Assembly (NCBI GenBank): GCA_964393615.1 | Contig: CAYMUR010000054.1 | Location: 1 to 35,311 of the forward strand | DNA: 35,311 bases | Origin: CAYMUR01 sp964393615 | GTDB lineage: Bacteria; Planctomycetota; Planctomycetia; Pirellulales; Pirellulaceae | Direction: 5' to 3' | Shown here: positions 1 through 8,635 of the stretch, one piece after another | Layout: each line of letters begins with the position of its first letter | How positions within the stretch are numbered: position 1 is the first letter of the stretch | Program-made: the position numbers and the translations under genes | The notes under the pieces: model-generated | Told to the model about the DNA's origin: nothing | Database searches by the model: none | What the model saw: only the letters and a program-made list of their open reading frames with translations

Positions 1-2
1 AG

Positions 3-752
3 CGAATCTCTCAATTGGTCCAAGATCTTGCTCAAAGCGGGTTGGAAGTCAGTCATCCCCTGTTGGAGCCTCGTGACGAACCGAAACGCAGTTTGCTACT
101 GGTTTTGTCGGCAAATCGAGGGCTTTGCGGTGGCTATAACTCGGGTGTCATTCGCTTGGCGAACCGACAACTTGATCAATTACGCGACGATGTGGGCCAG
201 GTCCGCCTGGAAGTGGCGGGTAAACGTGGCATCTCCGCTTTCAAATTTCGTAAAATCAAACTTGACGAATCATTTCTTCACTTTGAAGACCGTTCAACAT
301 TTGAGGAAGTCGACGTTTTGGCCAGTCGTTACCTCGAAAGTTTTATCGTTGGCCAGATTGATCGGCTTGACGTCGTCTACACTCGATTTGCCAGTATGGC
401 CCGGCAAATCCCGACGGTGGAAACGTTACTACCCTTAGGTGGTTTGACCAGCGCTTCCGAAGATTCCAGCTCGGCGGGAACCACCGGTGATTCGATGTAC
501 GAATTTCTTCCCTCGGCGGAAAGCATCCTTCAGGAAGTTGTGCCAACCAGCTTTAAAGTAAAATTATTCAAATGTTTCCTTGACTCGGCGGTGAGCGAAC
601 AGGTGTCTCGAATGGTAGCGATGAAAAGCGCTACGGAAAATGCCGACGAGATGATTCGCAACCTGTCGATGACTTATAACCGCGCCCGCCAATCCCAGAT
701 AACTGGTGAACTACTGGAGGTCATGGGGGGTGTCGAGGCGTTGAAAGACTAA
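3..752 (+). CDS. atpG: F1Fo ATP synthase gamma subunit, 5'-truncated by window edge
   Basis: Gamma is the central rotating shaft of the F1 ATPase and couples proton flow through Fo to ATP synthesis in the alpha/beta hexamer. The frame is open from the first complete codon of the window, so the true start lies upstream. What remains has the family's conserved N-terminal-third motif SANRGLCGGYN and the diagnostic C-terminal helix (MVAMKSATENADEMI, then NLSMTYNRARQSQIT and a final EVMGGVEAL). About 250 residues are visible, so only a few dozen N-terminal residues should be missing. The stretch between them (TSASEDSSSAGTTGDS) is serine-rich and looks like a variable loop. The gene is followed after 36 bp by atpD, the usual order in bacterial atp operons. 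Confidence 0.95.
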   Translation, partial: RISQLVQDLAQSGLEVSHPLLEPRDEPKRSLLLVLSANRGLCGGYNSGVIRLANRQLDQLRDDVGQVRLEVAGKRGISAFKFRKIKLDESFLHFEDRSTFEEVDVLASRYLESFIVGQIDRLDVVYTRFASMARQIPTVETLLPLGGLTSASEDSSSAGTTGDSMYEFLPSAESILQEVVPTSFKVKLFKCFLDSAVSEQVSRMVAMKSATENADEMIRNLSMTYNRARQSQITGELLEVMGGVEALKD

Positions 753-788
753 AGACCAAAATCTACAACCTGACAACAAGGTTCTTTC

Positions 789-2270
789 ATGAGTGGTACC
801 ATTTCAAATTCCGAATCACAGCAACAACGTCCTACATCCAACTCGTCAAACGTGGGCAAGGTAACACAAGTTATCGGATCGACCTTTGACGCTGAATTCT
901 CCGACGATAATCTTCCTGCGATTTACAACGCGGTTAAGATTCAAGGTGGAAAAGGGGATGTCAAACTCGATTTAACTGGCGAGATCCAACAGCATCTTGG
1001 TGGCGGCCGTGTCCGTTGCGTTGCCTTAGGTAGCACTGACGGCCTGGTGCGTGGTCAGGACTGTATTGATACGGGACAACCCGTTTCTGTTCCTGTTGGA
1101 GAAGAGACTTTAGGTCGCGTGTTTAACCTGTTGGGCGATCCTGTCGATGGACGGGGTGAGGTCAATTCAGAAGAGCGCTGGCCGATTCACCGTGATGCAC
1201 CGAACATTAGCGACCTGTCAACCAAAACAGAGCTTTTCGAAACGGGTATCAAAGTCGTCGACCTTCTCACGCCGTTTGTGCGTGGTGGAAAGGCAGGTCT
1301 GTTTGGTGGGGCCGGTTTGGGCAAGACCGTCATTTTGACGGAGTTGATTGCACGTATCGCCAGTTCCCACGGTGGCTATTCCGTCTTTGCCGGTGTGGGC
1401 GAACGAACCCGCGAAGGAACGGACCTCTGGTTGGAAATGCAGGAAGCAAAAATTGGAGACACTGGAAGGAGTGTGATCGAGCAGACCTGCATGGTATTCG
1501 GACAGATGAACGAACCCCCGGGTGCTCGGCTGCGGGTGGCTTTATCGGCCCTCACCATGGCGGAGTATTTTCGCGATACGACCGGAAAAGACACGTTGCT
1601 CTTTGTGGACAACATCTTTCGTTTTTCACAAGCTGGCAGTGAGGTATCCGCCCTGCTAGGACGCATGCCGTCGGCAGTAGGATATCAACCCACCCTGGCT
1701 ACCGAGATGGGAGGCCTGCAGGAACGTATCGCATCAACCAGTAAAGGTGCTATAACCTCCGTGCAGGCTGTTTATGTCCCTGCGGATGACCCGACGGATC
1801 CAGCCCCGGCAACGGCATTTGGCCAATTGGACGCATTCATTTATCTGGAACGTTCTATTTCGGAAAAAGGTATCTATCCCGCTATCGACCCACTTGCCTC
1901 GAACAGCCGAATTCTCGATCCGCAGTATGTGGGCGATCGACACTATACCATCGCTCGTCGAGTGCAAACGATTCTTCAACGGTATCGTGAATTGCAGGAT
2001 ATCATTGCAATTCTAGGTGTCGAAGAACTCAGCGAAGACGACAAGCTGGTTGTACACCGGGCCCGGCGCATCGAGCGGTTTTTGTCGCAACCGTTCCTCG
2101 TCGCGGAAGTGTTCACGGGCAAACCTGGTGAGATCACATCTCTTGATGAAACGATCCGAAGTTTTGAAGAGATCTGTGACGGTAAATGGGACCATCTCCC
2201 CGAGCAGGCATTCATGTATGTGGGAGCGGTCGAACAGGCCGAGGAACAAGCCAGAAATCTGGAGAAATAA
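789..2270 (+). CDS. atpD: F1Fo ATP synthase beta subunit
   Basis: Catalytic beta subunit of F1, hydrolysing or synthesising ATP at the alpha/beta interfaces on the cytoplasmic side. The 493 residues match the usual length of about 470 plus a serine/glutamine-rich N-terminal extension of about 22 residues before the beta-barrel start GKVTQVIGSTFDAEF. The P-loop GGAGLGKT lies near residue 173 (a conservative Val-to-Leu change from the common GGAGVGKT). The catalytic-glutamate segment GVGERTREGTD, the Walker B region LLFVDNIFRFSQAGSE and the SISEKGIYPAIDPL segment follow. The DELSEED loop is represented by VEELSEDDK. The start ATG follows a weak leader without a clear ribosome-binding site. The gene sits between atpG and atpC in operon order. 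Confidence 0.97.
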   Translation: MSGTISNSESQQQRPTSNSSNVGKVTQVIGSTFDAEFSDDNLPAIYNAVKIQGGKGDVKLDLTGEIQQHLGGGRVRCVALGSTDGLVRGQDCIDTGQPVSVPVGEETLGRVFNLLGDPVDGRGEVNSEERWPIHRDAPNISDLSTKTELFETGIKVVDLLTPFVRGGKAGLFGGAGLGKTVILTELIARIASSHGGYSVFAGVGERTREGTDLWLEMQEAKIGDTGRSVIEQTCMVFGQMNEPPGARLRVALSALTMAEYFRDTTGKDTLLFVDNIFRFSQAGSEVSALLGRMPSAVGYQPTLATEMGGLQERIASTSKGAITSVQAVYVPADDPTDPAPATAFGQLDAFIYLERSISEKGIYPAIDPLASNSRILDPQYVGDRHYTIARRVQTILQRYRELQDIIAILGVEELSEDDKLVVHRARRIERFLSQPFLVAEVFTGKPGEITSLDETIRSFEEICDGKWDHLPEQAFMYVGAVEQAEEQARNLEK

Positions 2271-2288
2271 CGGGGAAGGAAGTCACTT

Positions 2289-2684
2289 GTGGCCGAATTG
2301 AACTGTGTTGTCGTCACACCTGAAGAGACGTTTTTGGACACAAAAACAGCTTTCGTTGCGGTTTCGTTGTTTGACGGTGAAATTGGCATCGCGCCTCAAC
2401 ACAGTCCCTTGATTGGGCGGCTGGGATTTGGAGAAATGCGTCTGGGAACGGGTGACAATATACAGCGGTATTACGTGGATGGAGGTTTCGTGCAGGTGGC
2501 AGACGATGTGGTTTCGATACTCACTAATCGTGTCTTGCCTGTCGCTGACTTGGACGCAGAAACGATTGCCGAGCAACTCGAATCAGTGCGGTCCGAACCA
2601 GCAAAAACGGTTGAAATGATGGAGATTCGCGACCGCGCCGTGTCACAAGCCCGAGCACAGTTGCGCCTGGCGCAGCGAAGTTAG
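2289..2684 (+). CDS. atpC: F1Fo ATP synthase epsilon subunit
   Basis: Epsilon binds gamma at the base of F1 and regulates ATP hydrolysis. The 131-residue product has the N-terminal beta-sandwich signature (LNCVVVTPEETFLD, then GEIGIAPQHSPLIGRL and YYVDGGFVQVADDVVSILTN). An alanine/arginine-rich C-terminal helical part ends RAQLRLAQRS. I chose the GTG start at 2289 because it follows a purine-rich GGGGAAGGAAG stretch and places the protein 18 bp after atpD. It is the last gene of the atp operon. A 12-bp perfect palindrome (AGTTGGCCAACT, 2711-2722) lies just downstream but has no T-tract. Confidence 0.95.
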   Translation: MAELNCVVVTPEETFLDTKTAFVAVSLFDGEIGIAPQHSPLIGRLGFGEMRLGTGDNIQRYYVDGGFVQVADDVVSILTNRVLPVADLDAETIAEQLESVRSEPAKTVEMMEIRDRAVSQARAQLRLAQRS

Positions 2685-2843
2685 GCTTTGTCTCAGGCAA
2701 AATGAATGAGAGTTGGCCAACTTGCGGTCGGTGTCGGGGGGAGTTGCGTAGGGCAAGAAAAAGGCCAGCAGTAACCATCGTAAGTTAACGCGTCGTGCTT
2801 GGCTGGCAAATTCAAACGTCTTTGTTTCCATTTCTGACAAACC

Positions 2844-3743
2844 ATGACTTGGCCCATCGCACTAACAGTTATCTACTGCTCGGCCATTGTTCTTGGTTCG
2901 CTTGCCGGCGGCTGGCTTCCTTTGCTGGTGCGTTATACGCATTTGCAAATGCAGGTCATTTTGAGTTTCGTGGGTGCGTTAATGTTGGGTGTGGGGGTGT
3001 TTCATTTGCTGCCCCATGGAATAGCGGTCACCGATGGAAATACGGATCTGGTTGTTTTATGGGCTATGTTTGGCCTGTTGGTCATGTTTTTCTTGATTCG
3101 TGCATTTCACTTTCATCAGCACGATACGGACGACTGTGAACTACAGGCAGCACACGACCACACACATGGAGACCAGCAGCCGGCAGTACATCGTTATAGT
3201 TGGCTTGGCGTCGCATTGGGGTTGTCGCTGCACACGCTGATAGACGGCATCGCGCTCGGTGCAGCGGTGATGGTTGATTCGGACGACTCGGCTCACGCCC
3301 ATTTACCAGGCGTTGCCATTTTTCTCGCGATACTGTTACACAAACCTCTCGATGCTTTGTCGATCACCACGCTGATGACCGGAGCGGGCTGGGACGTACG
3401 GACCCGACAGCTAGTTAATTTAAGTTTTGCCATGATGTGCCCGTTGGGAACTTTGTGTGTAATACTGGGCCTCAGTTTTGCAGGTTCTGATAATAACACC
3501 GTGCTGGGCTGTGCGCTTGGCTTTTCAGCGGGAGTCTTTCTTTGTATTTCACTTGGTGACCTGTTGCCAGAAGTACATTTTCACCGTCATGACCGTGTCA
3601 AGCTTTCTTTGGCGTTGCTGCTAGGTGTTGTGGTCGCCTATGGGATTCGCTTGATCGAACCAGCGCACCTGCACTCGGGTGACGCTGATGTTGAACACTC
3701 ACACCTCGACTCGCACCATGGACATGAAAATGAAGACCAGTAG
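2844..3743 (+). CDS. ZIP family divalent metal transporter
   Basis: Predicted inner-membrane transporter moving zinc or a similar divalent metal into the cytoplasm. The 299 residues hold about eight hydrophobic segments, a histidine-rich cytoplasmic-type loop after the third (HFHQHDTDD ... AHDHTHGD) and a histidine-rich tail (HSHLDSHHGHENED). The metal-site helices read HTLIDGIALG (the family's usual HNxxDG-like helix 4) and LLHKPLDALSI in helix 5, where many ZIPs have HEIPEG. The lysine after the histidine therefore makes this a divergent, HK-type member. The gene stands alone about 160 bp after atpC, with no metal-regulator box that I can see. Substrate is not resolved. Confidence 0.85.
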   Translation: MTWPIALTVIYCSAIVLGSLAGGWLPLLVRYTHLQMQVILSFVGALMLGVGVFHLLPHGIAVTDGNTDLVVLWAMFGLLVMFFLIRAFHFHQHDTDDCELQAAHDHTHGDQQPAVHRYSWLGVALGLSLHTLIDGIALGAAVMVDSDDSAHAHLPGVAIFLAILLHKPLDALSITTLMTGAGWDVRTRQLVNLSFAMMCPLGTLCVILGLSFAGSDNNTVLGCALGFSAGVFLCISLGDLLPEVHFHRHDRVKLSLALLLGVVVAYGIRLIEPAHLHSGDADVEHSHLDSHHGHENEDQ

Positions 3744-4062
3744 GACGCTGGGTGGTAATCACCGTGGCGTGTGGTTTCATTTTTATTTGTCAGCAAGGAG
3801 ATTTTTGTGCTCGTGATGCAGCCAGATCGGTAGTATTCGGTGGGAATGGCTGGGTGGGAATGTTCATTGCGTTCTGCGAAAAGTGAAGCATTCAGTGGTA
3901 ACGCAGCCTTAAACGGGGCACCGATGCAATTTTCTTAAAGAGCCATTACTGGGAGAATAGGTGGAGCTGTCCAGGTGACACGTTCCAGTCCATTTCTCGA
4001 TTGATTGTGCCCTATCCACGAGGTAGGGCCGCGATACTTTGCTGTTCGCGGTAGATGGACCA
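3744..4062. other. Intergenic region between convergent genes, nothing recognised
   Basis: About 320 bp between the 3' ends of the ZIP transporter and the VOC protein. Short overlapping reading frames on both strands have no recognisable features. No T-tailed hairpin that would end either gene is evident. Confidence 0.5.
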
Positions 4063-4488
4063 TCAGACGACTTCTGGCACGTCGTGTCGATAAATCTTGG
4101 CAATTTCGCAGACCCACCCGCCCGGTGTGTGAAAAAAGGCCACTTTACGTTTACCAAACCCAGCGCTGACTTCGGTCGGTTCAAAGACGTGCTGACAACC
4201 GGCAGTTTCGAACCGTTTGACGTCCGCATCGAAGTCTTCCGAAAGAAAGACCAAATGTGTCATGCCATAGGGTAACGGCTTGTCGAGTTTGTTTTCATAG
4301 ACCATCTTTTCTGCGAGGTGAAGATATTTATCTCCCATTTTAATGAGCGGGATGCGATAAGACTGACCGTCGACCGTCAGTTCTTCGTCCAGAACGATTT
4401 CATTGCCAATCGCACGATGAAAATTGAGTTCGCTTTCCAAGTCGACGACTTTGATTCCAATCGTCCACAGGCCTGTCAGGTTGTTCAT
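4063..4488 (-). CDS. VOC-superfamily (glyoxalase-fold) protein
   Basis: A 141-residue single-domain protein of the vicinal oxygen chelate fold, which covers glyoxalase I, dioxygenases and resistance proteins. The opening strand LWTIGIKVVDLESELNFHRAIGNE and the second half, with GMTHLVFLSEDFDADVKRF and the terminal HTPGGWVCEIAKIY, are typical. The histidine of THLVF and the glutamate of CEI correspond to usual metal ligands, but the first-strand position normally held by histidine is less clear. I chose the ATG at 4488 over an upstream in-frame start because AAGGG precedes it and the fold begins at once. The longer version would add a low-complexity Pro/Thr-rich leader. Substrate is unknown. 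Confidence 0.8.
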   Translation of the reverse strand: MNNLTGLWTIGIKVVDLESELNFHRAIGNEIVLDEELTVDGQSYRIPLIKMGDKYLHLAEKMVYENKLDKPLPYGMTHLVFLSEDFDADVKRFETAGCQHVFEPTEVSAGFGKRKVAFFHTPGGWVCEIAKIYRHDVPEVV

Positions 4489-4922
4489 GAAGTTACCCTT
4501 TTGGTTTTGTTGTGATCCGGCTGCACACGGTGGTGTGGTGGATGGTTGGGGTGGCTGACGAATTGTTTCACGTTTCTGACGATAAAGCAATTGTCAGTAT
4601 CCTTGTTGGCTTCTCAACCCGAATTGAAAAAATGTGGTGGAGTAAAGAACACAGTTCAGGCTAAAATATCCGTTGCGAACAGCAGCCTATTCCAAATTTA
4701 GTGGTGCTGCGGTGTTGCAAGGGCGGCCTGGCCTGTTTTCATACTGGGTATGGTTTGTGCGCTGCGAATTCGTCTGGTTGGACCTGAACGTAGCGCTGCG
4801 AGCAATGGATTGAAACGCGCCCTACATTCGAGCCAACAGCCTGGGGGGCGGGACTCAAGTGTGGGAGAGTTGCCAAGTCCTGGGCAATGCCCAGGTATTG
4901 GATCGCGCGGATTGGGTAGAGG
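4489..4922. other. Intergenic region between bioB and the VOC gene
   Basis: Roughly 430 bp on the bioB-to-VOC side. It holds the GC-rich hairpin described separately next to the end of bioB and otherwise only short uninformative frames. No promoter for the VOC gene could be assigned with confidence. Confidence 0.45.
4879..4895 (-). terminator. GC-rich hairpin just downstream of bioB
   Basis: Perfect 7-bp stem with a 3-base loop (CCTGGGC-AAT-GCCCAGG) starting 27 bp after the bioB stop codon. On the minus strand it is not followed by a run of T, so it could be an atypical terminator or an mRNA 3'-end stabiliser. Confidence 0.35.
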
Positions 4923-5957
4923 TCACTCGCCGGCGACTTCGTCATGCCGTGTGATTTCGAATCCAAGATCAGAAATGATCTGATAGTCGTCTTCCGGTAA
5001 CTGGCCTTTCGTTGTCAAATAATCACCTACGAAAATAGAATTTGCTGCATACAGGCCCAAGGGCTGCAAGCTTCTGAGGTGAATTTCTCTGCCACCCGCA
5101 ATTCGAATCTCGCGATCTGGATTGGCAAAACGGAACATTGCGAGAATTTTAAGACAGTAACGAGGGGTGAGGTGGCGGGTATTTTCGAGAGGAGTTCCGT
5201 CGATCGGATTCAGGAAATTGACGGGAATCGACTGTACGCCCAGTTCTCGCAATTCCAATGCCATTTGGACAATGTCCCGCGTGCTTTCACCCATGCCGAC
5301 TATGCCGCCACTGCACATTTCCATTCCCGCGTCTCGCACGGCACGCAGCGTCGCAACACGATCCTGGTAGGTGTGAGTAGAACAAATCTGTTCATAAAAT
5401 TCACCGCTGGTATTCAAATTGTGGTTGACGCGATCCACTCCGGATTCTTGGAGTTGCTGTGCCTGTTCAGGTGTCAAGAGGCCAAGGCAGGCACATATTT
5501 TCAAATCGTATTTTTGTTTAATTTCGGGCACGATGGAGGTAACGGTGTCCAGTTCATGCTGGCTGGGACCGCGTGCCGAAATCACGATACAATAGGTCTT
5601 GGCCTGTCGCTCGGCTGCTGCGCGGGCACCATCCAGTAGTTGTTTGCGGTCTAACAGGTTGTATTTGGGAATCGGGGCATTAGAGATCTTCGATTGCGAA
5701 CAGTAGGAGCAATCTTCCGGGCAAAGGCCACTCTTGGCGTTCATTAAGAAGTAGAGTTGGACTTTGTTCCCGAAGTATTTTTTGCGAACAAGGAACGCGG
5801 CACCGATCAGATCTAAGAGTTGCTCGTCACTCGATTCAAGAATCGACAAACCTTCGTCCAGGGTCAGTGCGTGACCAGCATTGACTCGTGCTGCAAGTTG
5901 ATGCCAGGGGGAGGCAATTTCAGTGTCCGCTGAATGATTTACGAGTGAGGTCGCCAT
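4923..5957 (-). CDS. bioB: Biotin synthase
   Basis: Radical SAM enzyme that inserts sulfur into dethiobiotin, the last step of biotin synthesis. With the start at 5957 the protein has 344 residues, close to the usual 320-350. The radical-SAM cluster CPEDCSYC sits at residues 79-86 (C79, C83, C86). The family motifs LFLMNAKSG-like LYFLMNAKSGLCPEDC, YNHNLNTS-type RVNHNLNTSGEFY, CSGGIVGMGES and VNFLNPIDGTPLE are all present. I preferred the ATG at 5957 (MATSLVNHS) because AAGGCAAGG precedes it; an in-frame ATG at 6020 would add 21 residues. No other biotin gene is nearby, and no BirA operator is evident upstream. Confidence 0.95.
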   Translation of the reverse strand: MATSLVNHSADTEIASPWHQLAARVNAGHALTLDEGLSILESSDEQLLDLIGAAFLVRKKYFGNKVQLYFLMNAKSGLCPEDCSYCSQSKISNAPIPKYNLLDRKQLLDGARAAAERQAKTYCIVISARGPSQHELDTVTSIVPEIKQKYDLKICACLGLLTPEQAQQLQESGVDRVNHNLNTSGEFYEQICSTHTYQDRVATLRAVRDAGMEMCSGGIVGMGESTRDIVQMALELRELGVQSIPVNFLNPIDGTPLENTRHLTPRYCLKILAMFRFANPDREIRIAGGREIHLRSLQPLGLYAANSIFVGDYLTTKGQLPEDDYQIISDLGFEITRHDEVAGE

Positions 5958-6316
5958 TTGGCTGCCTTGCCTTTCCGTGAAAACAAAGTGGGTGGCAGGG
6001 ATGGGCTTGCCGAAGTCCAAGTGGATCGAAGGGGTAATTTGCCAGCGCCGGGTTAGTGTACCATGTTTATTATTGGCATTTTAGTATCGCAACGTTCAGG
6101 AATTGAGCAACCCGAAATGGTGATACAATCGGGTATATGAGGGGACTCTACCAAAAATATGGTTGTTTCTTCATGTTCGGCAATATATTCTGGCCCGCCT
6201 GAACTTGGCAGAACAGGTGACTTTGACGACAATGTAAGAATACGAGAACGGATTAGGAAATGCGAAGAGGCCACGATCATTGTTGACAGGACTGCTACGG
6301 TTTAAAATAACGAGCC
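5958..6316. other. Divergent intergenic region between bioB and the PSP1-like gene
   Basis: About 360 bp that must contain the promoters of both flanking genes. The sequence is moderately AT-rich, with short overlapping frames on both strands. I could not place a convincing -35/-10 pair or an operator. Confidence 0.4.
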
Positions 6317-6868
6317 ATGATGATAAGGACACACCTCGTTCGCATCGGTCTATTTGGGCACGTGGGGCGTTTTCGCGCTGCGGATCCCGTGCGGTTTCCC
6401 CGTGCATCACGGGTAATTTGTCGTACGAGACGGGGGCTAGAAGTGGGCGAAGTTCTGGCGGAGGAAACAGAGTCCGTTGCTGGAGAGTGTGATGGTTCGT
6501 TACTGCGCCGCGTTACGGTGGAGGATGACCTGATTCTCGCCCGGCTCGAGCAAAACCGCGAAGAAGCTTTTGAGGCATGTATTCGAAAGCTGAACGAAAA
6601 ATCGCTTGAGGCATCTCTGATGGATGTCGAACATTTGTTTGACGGTCAGTCTATCTATTTCTATTTTTTGGGTGAGGTGACTCCGGGAATCGAAGCGATC
6701 ACCTCTGACTTGGCCGAAGCCTACGAAACCAAGGTTCAGTTTCGTAAATTTACGGAAAATGTAATTGCCGGTTGTGGACCGGATTGTGGTACGGAGAATG
6801 CTGAAAACGGCTGTGGCACGGCGTGTAGTTCTTGTGCTGTTGCCGGAGCATGTGCCACGTCGAAATAA
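6317..6868 (+). CDS. PSP1/RicT-like protein with cysteine-rich C-terminus
   Basis: The 183 residues follow the PSP1 family plan known from Bacillus RicT (YaaT), a part of the Ric complex that affects RNA processing and development. The N-terminal half has LVRIGLFGHVGRF and SRVICRTRRGLEVGEVLA. The PSP1 core follows as SLMDVEHLFDGQSIYFYFLG and LAEAYETKVQFRKF. Unlike RicT, the protein stops soon after the core and ends in a tail with six cysteines over about 27 residues (C-GPD-C, then C-GTA-C-SS-C and a last C). This could bind metal or an Fe-S cluster. It stands alone, divergent from bioB. Role here is inferred from family only; the domain call is fairly safe, the function is not. Confidence 0.75.
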   Translation: MMIRTHLVRIGLFGHVGRFRAADPVRFPRASRVICRTRRGLEVGEVLAEETESVAGECDGSLLRRVTVEDDLILARLEQNREEAFEACIRKLNEKSLEASLMDVEHLFDGQSIYFYFLGEVTPGIEAITSDLAEAYETKVQFRKFTENVIAGCGPDCGTENAENGCGTACSSCAVAGACATSK

Positions 6869-6896
6869 GAGTCTTCTACCGTGGTATGCACAGTAG

Positions 6897-6935
6897 TTTT
6901 CAAGAACGGTTTTCAAGAACGGTTTTCAAGAACGG
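6897..6935 (+). repeat. Three exact tandem copies of a 13-bp unit
   Basis: The unit TTTTCAAGAACGG occurs three times without mismatch (6897-6909, 6910-6922, 6923-6935), 29 bp after the end of the PSP1-like gene. It lies between convergent genes. Confidence 0.95.
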
Positions 6936-7110
6936 TTTGAGGACTGTATACTGTCTCTTGGGATCCGCATGCCTCAAGGTGCTTCAATATGCCTCCATAG
7001 TGGATTCAACTACGTGCGCTAATTAGCGTGGATGCATTGTGTGTTTTTGCGTCCAACAGCAATAAAAGGTTGCGGCACTACAGCAAGCGGCTAAATTTGA
7101 AAAACTGGAA

Positions 7111-7683
7111 TTAGCGGTCCACGCCAAATTGAAGTGCTAGTTGTGGATTGGCGTGATCACCGTCAGGGTTCAATTCTTTGTACAGCATGCTTGGTTGAAT
7201 ATCTCGGTTGTTTTGATACTTGTCGCTGACATACTCTGTGATGTCGCCACGAATTTCATGGTAGAAGATCTGGCAGATGGGGACGCCAGGATAAATCCGG
7301 ACCGGTTGGACTGCAAACATCTCCAGGGTCCAATAACCAGCAAATCCTACGTCACCAAATCCGGCTGTTACGTGAACGAACAGGCCCAACCGTCCAACGG
7401 AAGAACGGCCTTCGATCATTGGCACCAGGTTGTGCGTTACGGTCCGTTCTACCGTTCGTCCCAGGTACAACTGGTTAGGTCCTAGCACCAGGCCGTCTGA
7501 CGGGATTTCAATGCGTCGTACGCGGTTTGCTTTTCGCATGTCCAGAACGACTTCTTCATAAGCTAATAATTCGTCATGCAGGGTTAAATTGTAGCTGTTA
7601 GGGTTGAGGTTTTCTTCTTCGAATGGATCGATAACGATGTCGGAATCCATTCTTGCGCGGATCTGTTGGCCGGATAGAATCAT
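7111..7683 (-). CDS. dcd: dCTP deaminase
   Basis: Converts dCTP to dUTP (or, in bifunctional members, to dUMP) to feed dTTP synthesis in the cytoplasm. The 190 residues match the family length. The diagnostic block is intact: EGRSSVGRLGLFVHVTAGF, then DVGFAGYWTLEM with the catalytic glutamate. It starts with the canonical MILSGQQIRARM and has the NPNSYNLTL strand near residue 27. The ATG at 7683 is chosen for this canonical start although no clear ribosome-binding site precedes it. It lies 106 bp downstream of nth on the same strand. Whether it is mono- or bifunctional cannot be read safely by eye. Confidence 0.95.
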   Translation of the reverse strand: MILSGQQIRARMDSDIVIDPFEEENLNPNSYNLTLHDELLAYEEVVLDMRKANRVRRIEIPSDGLVLGPNQLYLGRTVERTVTHNLVPMIEGRSSVGRLGLFVHVTAGFGDVGFAGYWTLEMFAVQPVRIYPGVPICQIFYHEIRGDITEYVSDKYQNNRDIQPSMLYKELNPDGDHANPQLALQFGVDR

Positions 7684-7789
7684 AGCAAGATCAAAACCTG
7701 TTTCTGGATGGTTGAATTATGAAAAGATTTATTACGAAGTAGTGTGGTGCAGCAAAGGCCCTGACAGGATTGCCATCTCTACACCGGAA

Positions 7790-8440
7790 TCATTCACTGA
7801 TTACTCCTATCTGGGGACAAAATTTAAGCATTCTACATTCTTCACATTTCGGTTTACGAGCCATGCACACGCGACGGCCGTGATGGATCATGCGGTGTGA
7901 AAAAAGAATCCATTCTTTGCGAGGTAATTGTTCTATCAGATCACGTTCGCATTTCACTGGATCTTGTTTATCGGTTAAACCAAGTCGGCGACTCAGCCGT
8001 CCCACATGGGTGTCGACGACAACACCGGTCACCAGGCCAAATGCCGTGCCAAGTACTACATTTGCTGTTTTACGTCCAATTCCCGGCAATTTTACCAGAA
8101 CGTCGATGTCTTGGGGCACCTCACCATCGAACCGATCTATTAAAGCTTGGCAGCAGGCTTTGATGTTTTTGGCTTTGTTGCGAAAAAAACCAGTACTTTG
8201 TATTTCTTTTTCCAGTTGCTTGATGGGGACGCGTGCTAGATGAGTTACCGTTGGTAATTTGCGGAACAAACTTTTGGTGACAATGTTAACTCGGTGGTCG
8301 GTGCATTGGGCTGAGAGAATGGTTGCAACAAGTAGCTGCACAGGGGAATCGTAGTTCAGAGCGCACTCCACGTCGGGGTAGTCACGCCTCAATGCCCGCA
8401 ATACTTTTGCGGCATGCCGTTTTAATTCGGTGGAGACCAT
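7790..8440 (-). CDS. nth: Endonuclease III (DNA glycosylase/AP lyase)
   Basis: Base-excision repair enzyme that removes oxidised pyrimidines and cleaves the abasic site. From the ATG at 8440 it has 216 residues, close to the E. coli enzyme. The helix-hairpin-helix LPGIGRKTANVV contains the catalytic lysine (K124). The catalytic aspartate is D143 in VVVDTHVGRL. A 4Fe-4S cluster site C-x6-C-x2-C-x5-C (C192, C199, C202, C208) is complete. An in-frame TTG at 8476, preceded by AAGG, would add 12 residues; the ATG fits the family's N-terminus better. It is transcribed toward dcd, with which it may form a two-gene unit. Confidence 0.95.
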   Translation of the reverse strand: MVSTELKRHAAKVLRALRRDYPDVECALNYDSPVQLLVATILSAQCTDHRVNIVTKSLFRKLPTVTHLARVPIKQLEKEIQSTGFFRNKAKNIKACCQALIDRFDGEVPQDIDVLVKLPGIGRKTANVVLGTAFGLVTGVVVDTHVGRLSRRLGLTDKQDPVKCERDLIEQLPRKEWILFSHRMIHHGRRVCMARKPKCEECRMLKFCPQIGVISE

Positions 8441-8635
8441 TCCGGGAAAACCGTCCTCACTGGGAGGCCTGTACAAAGGCTGACCTTGAATCTTCGAGGA
8501 GCGGAGGGCTCCGTACCAGACAATATGGTCAAAAACAGTTCACTCCAACTGATAGTCTATTGTCAAAGGACGCCTTGCAGTGTCAAGTGACCTTCGTTCA
8601 AGTCGTGCCGCGATTGTTGACAAGGGTTCCCTGAC

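Noticed and set aside
2711..2722. Perfect 12-bp palindrome after atpC as a terminator or operator
   Set aside because: No T-tract follows and there is no loop, so it is not an intrinsic terminator. A single palindrome is not enough for an operator claim.
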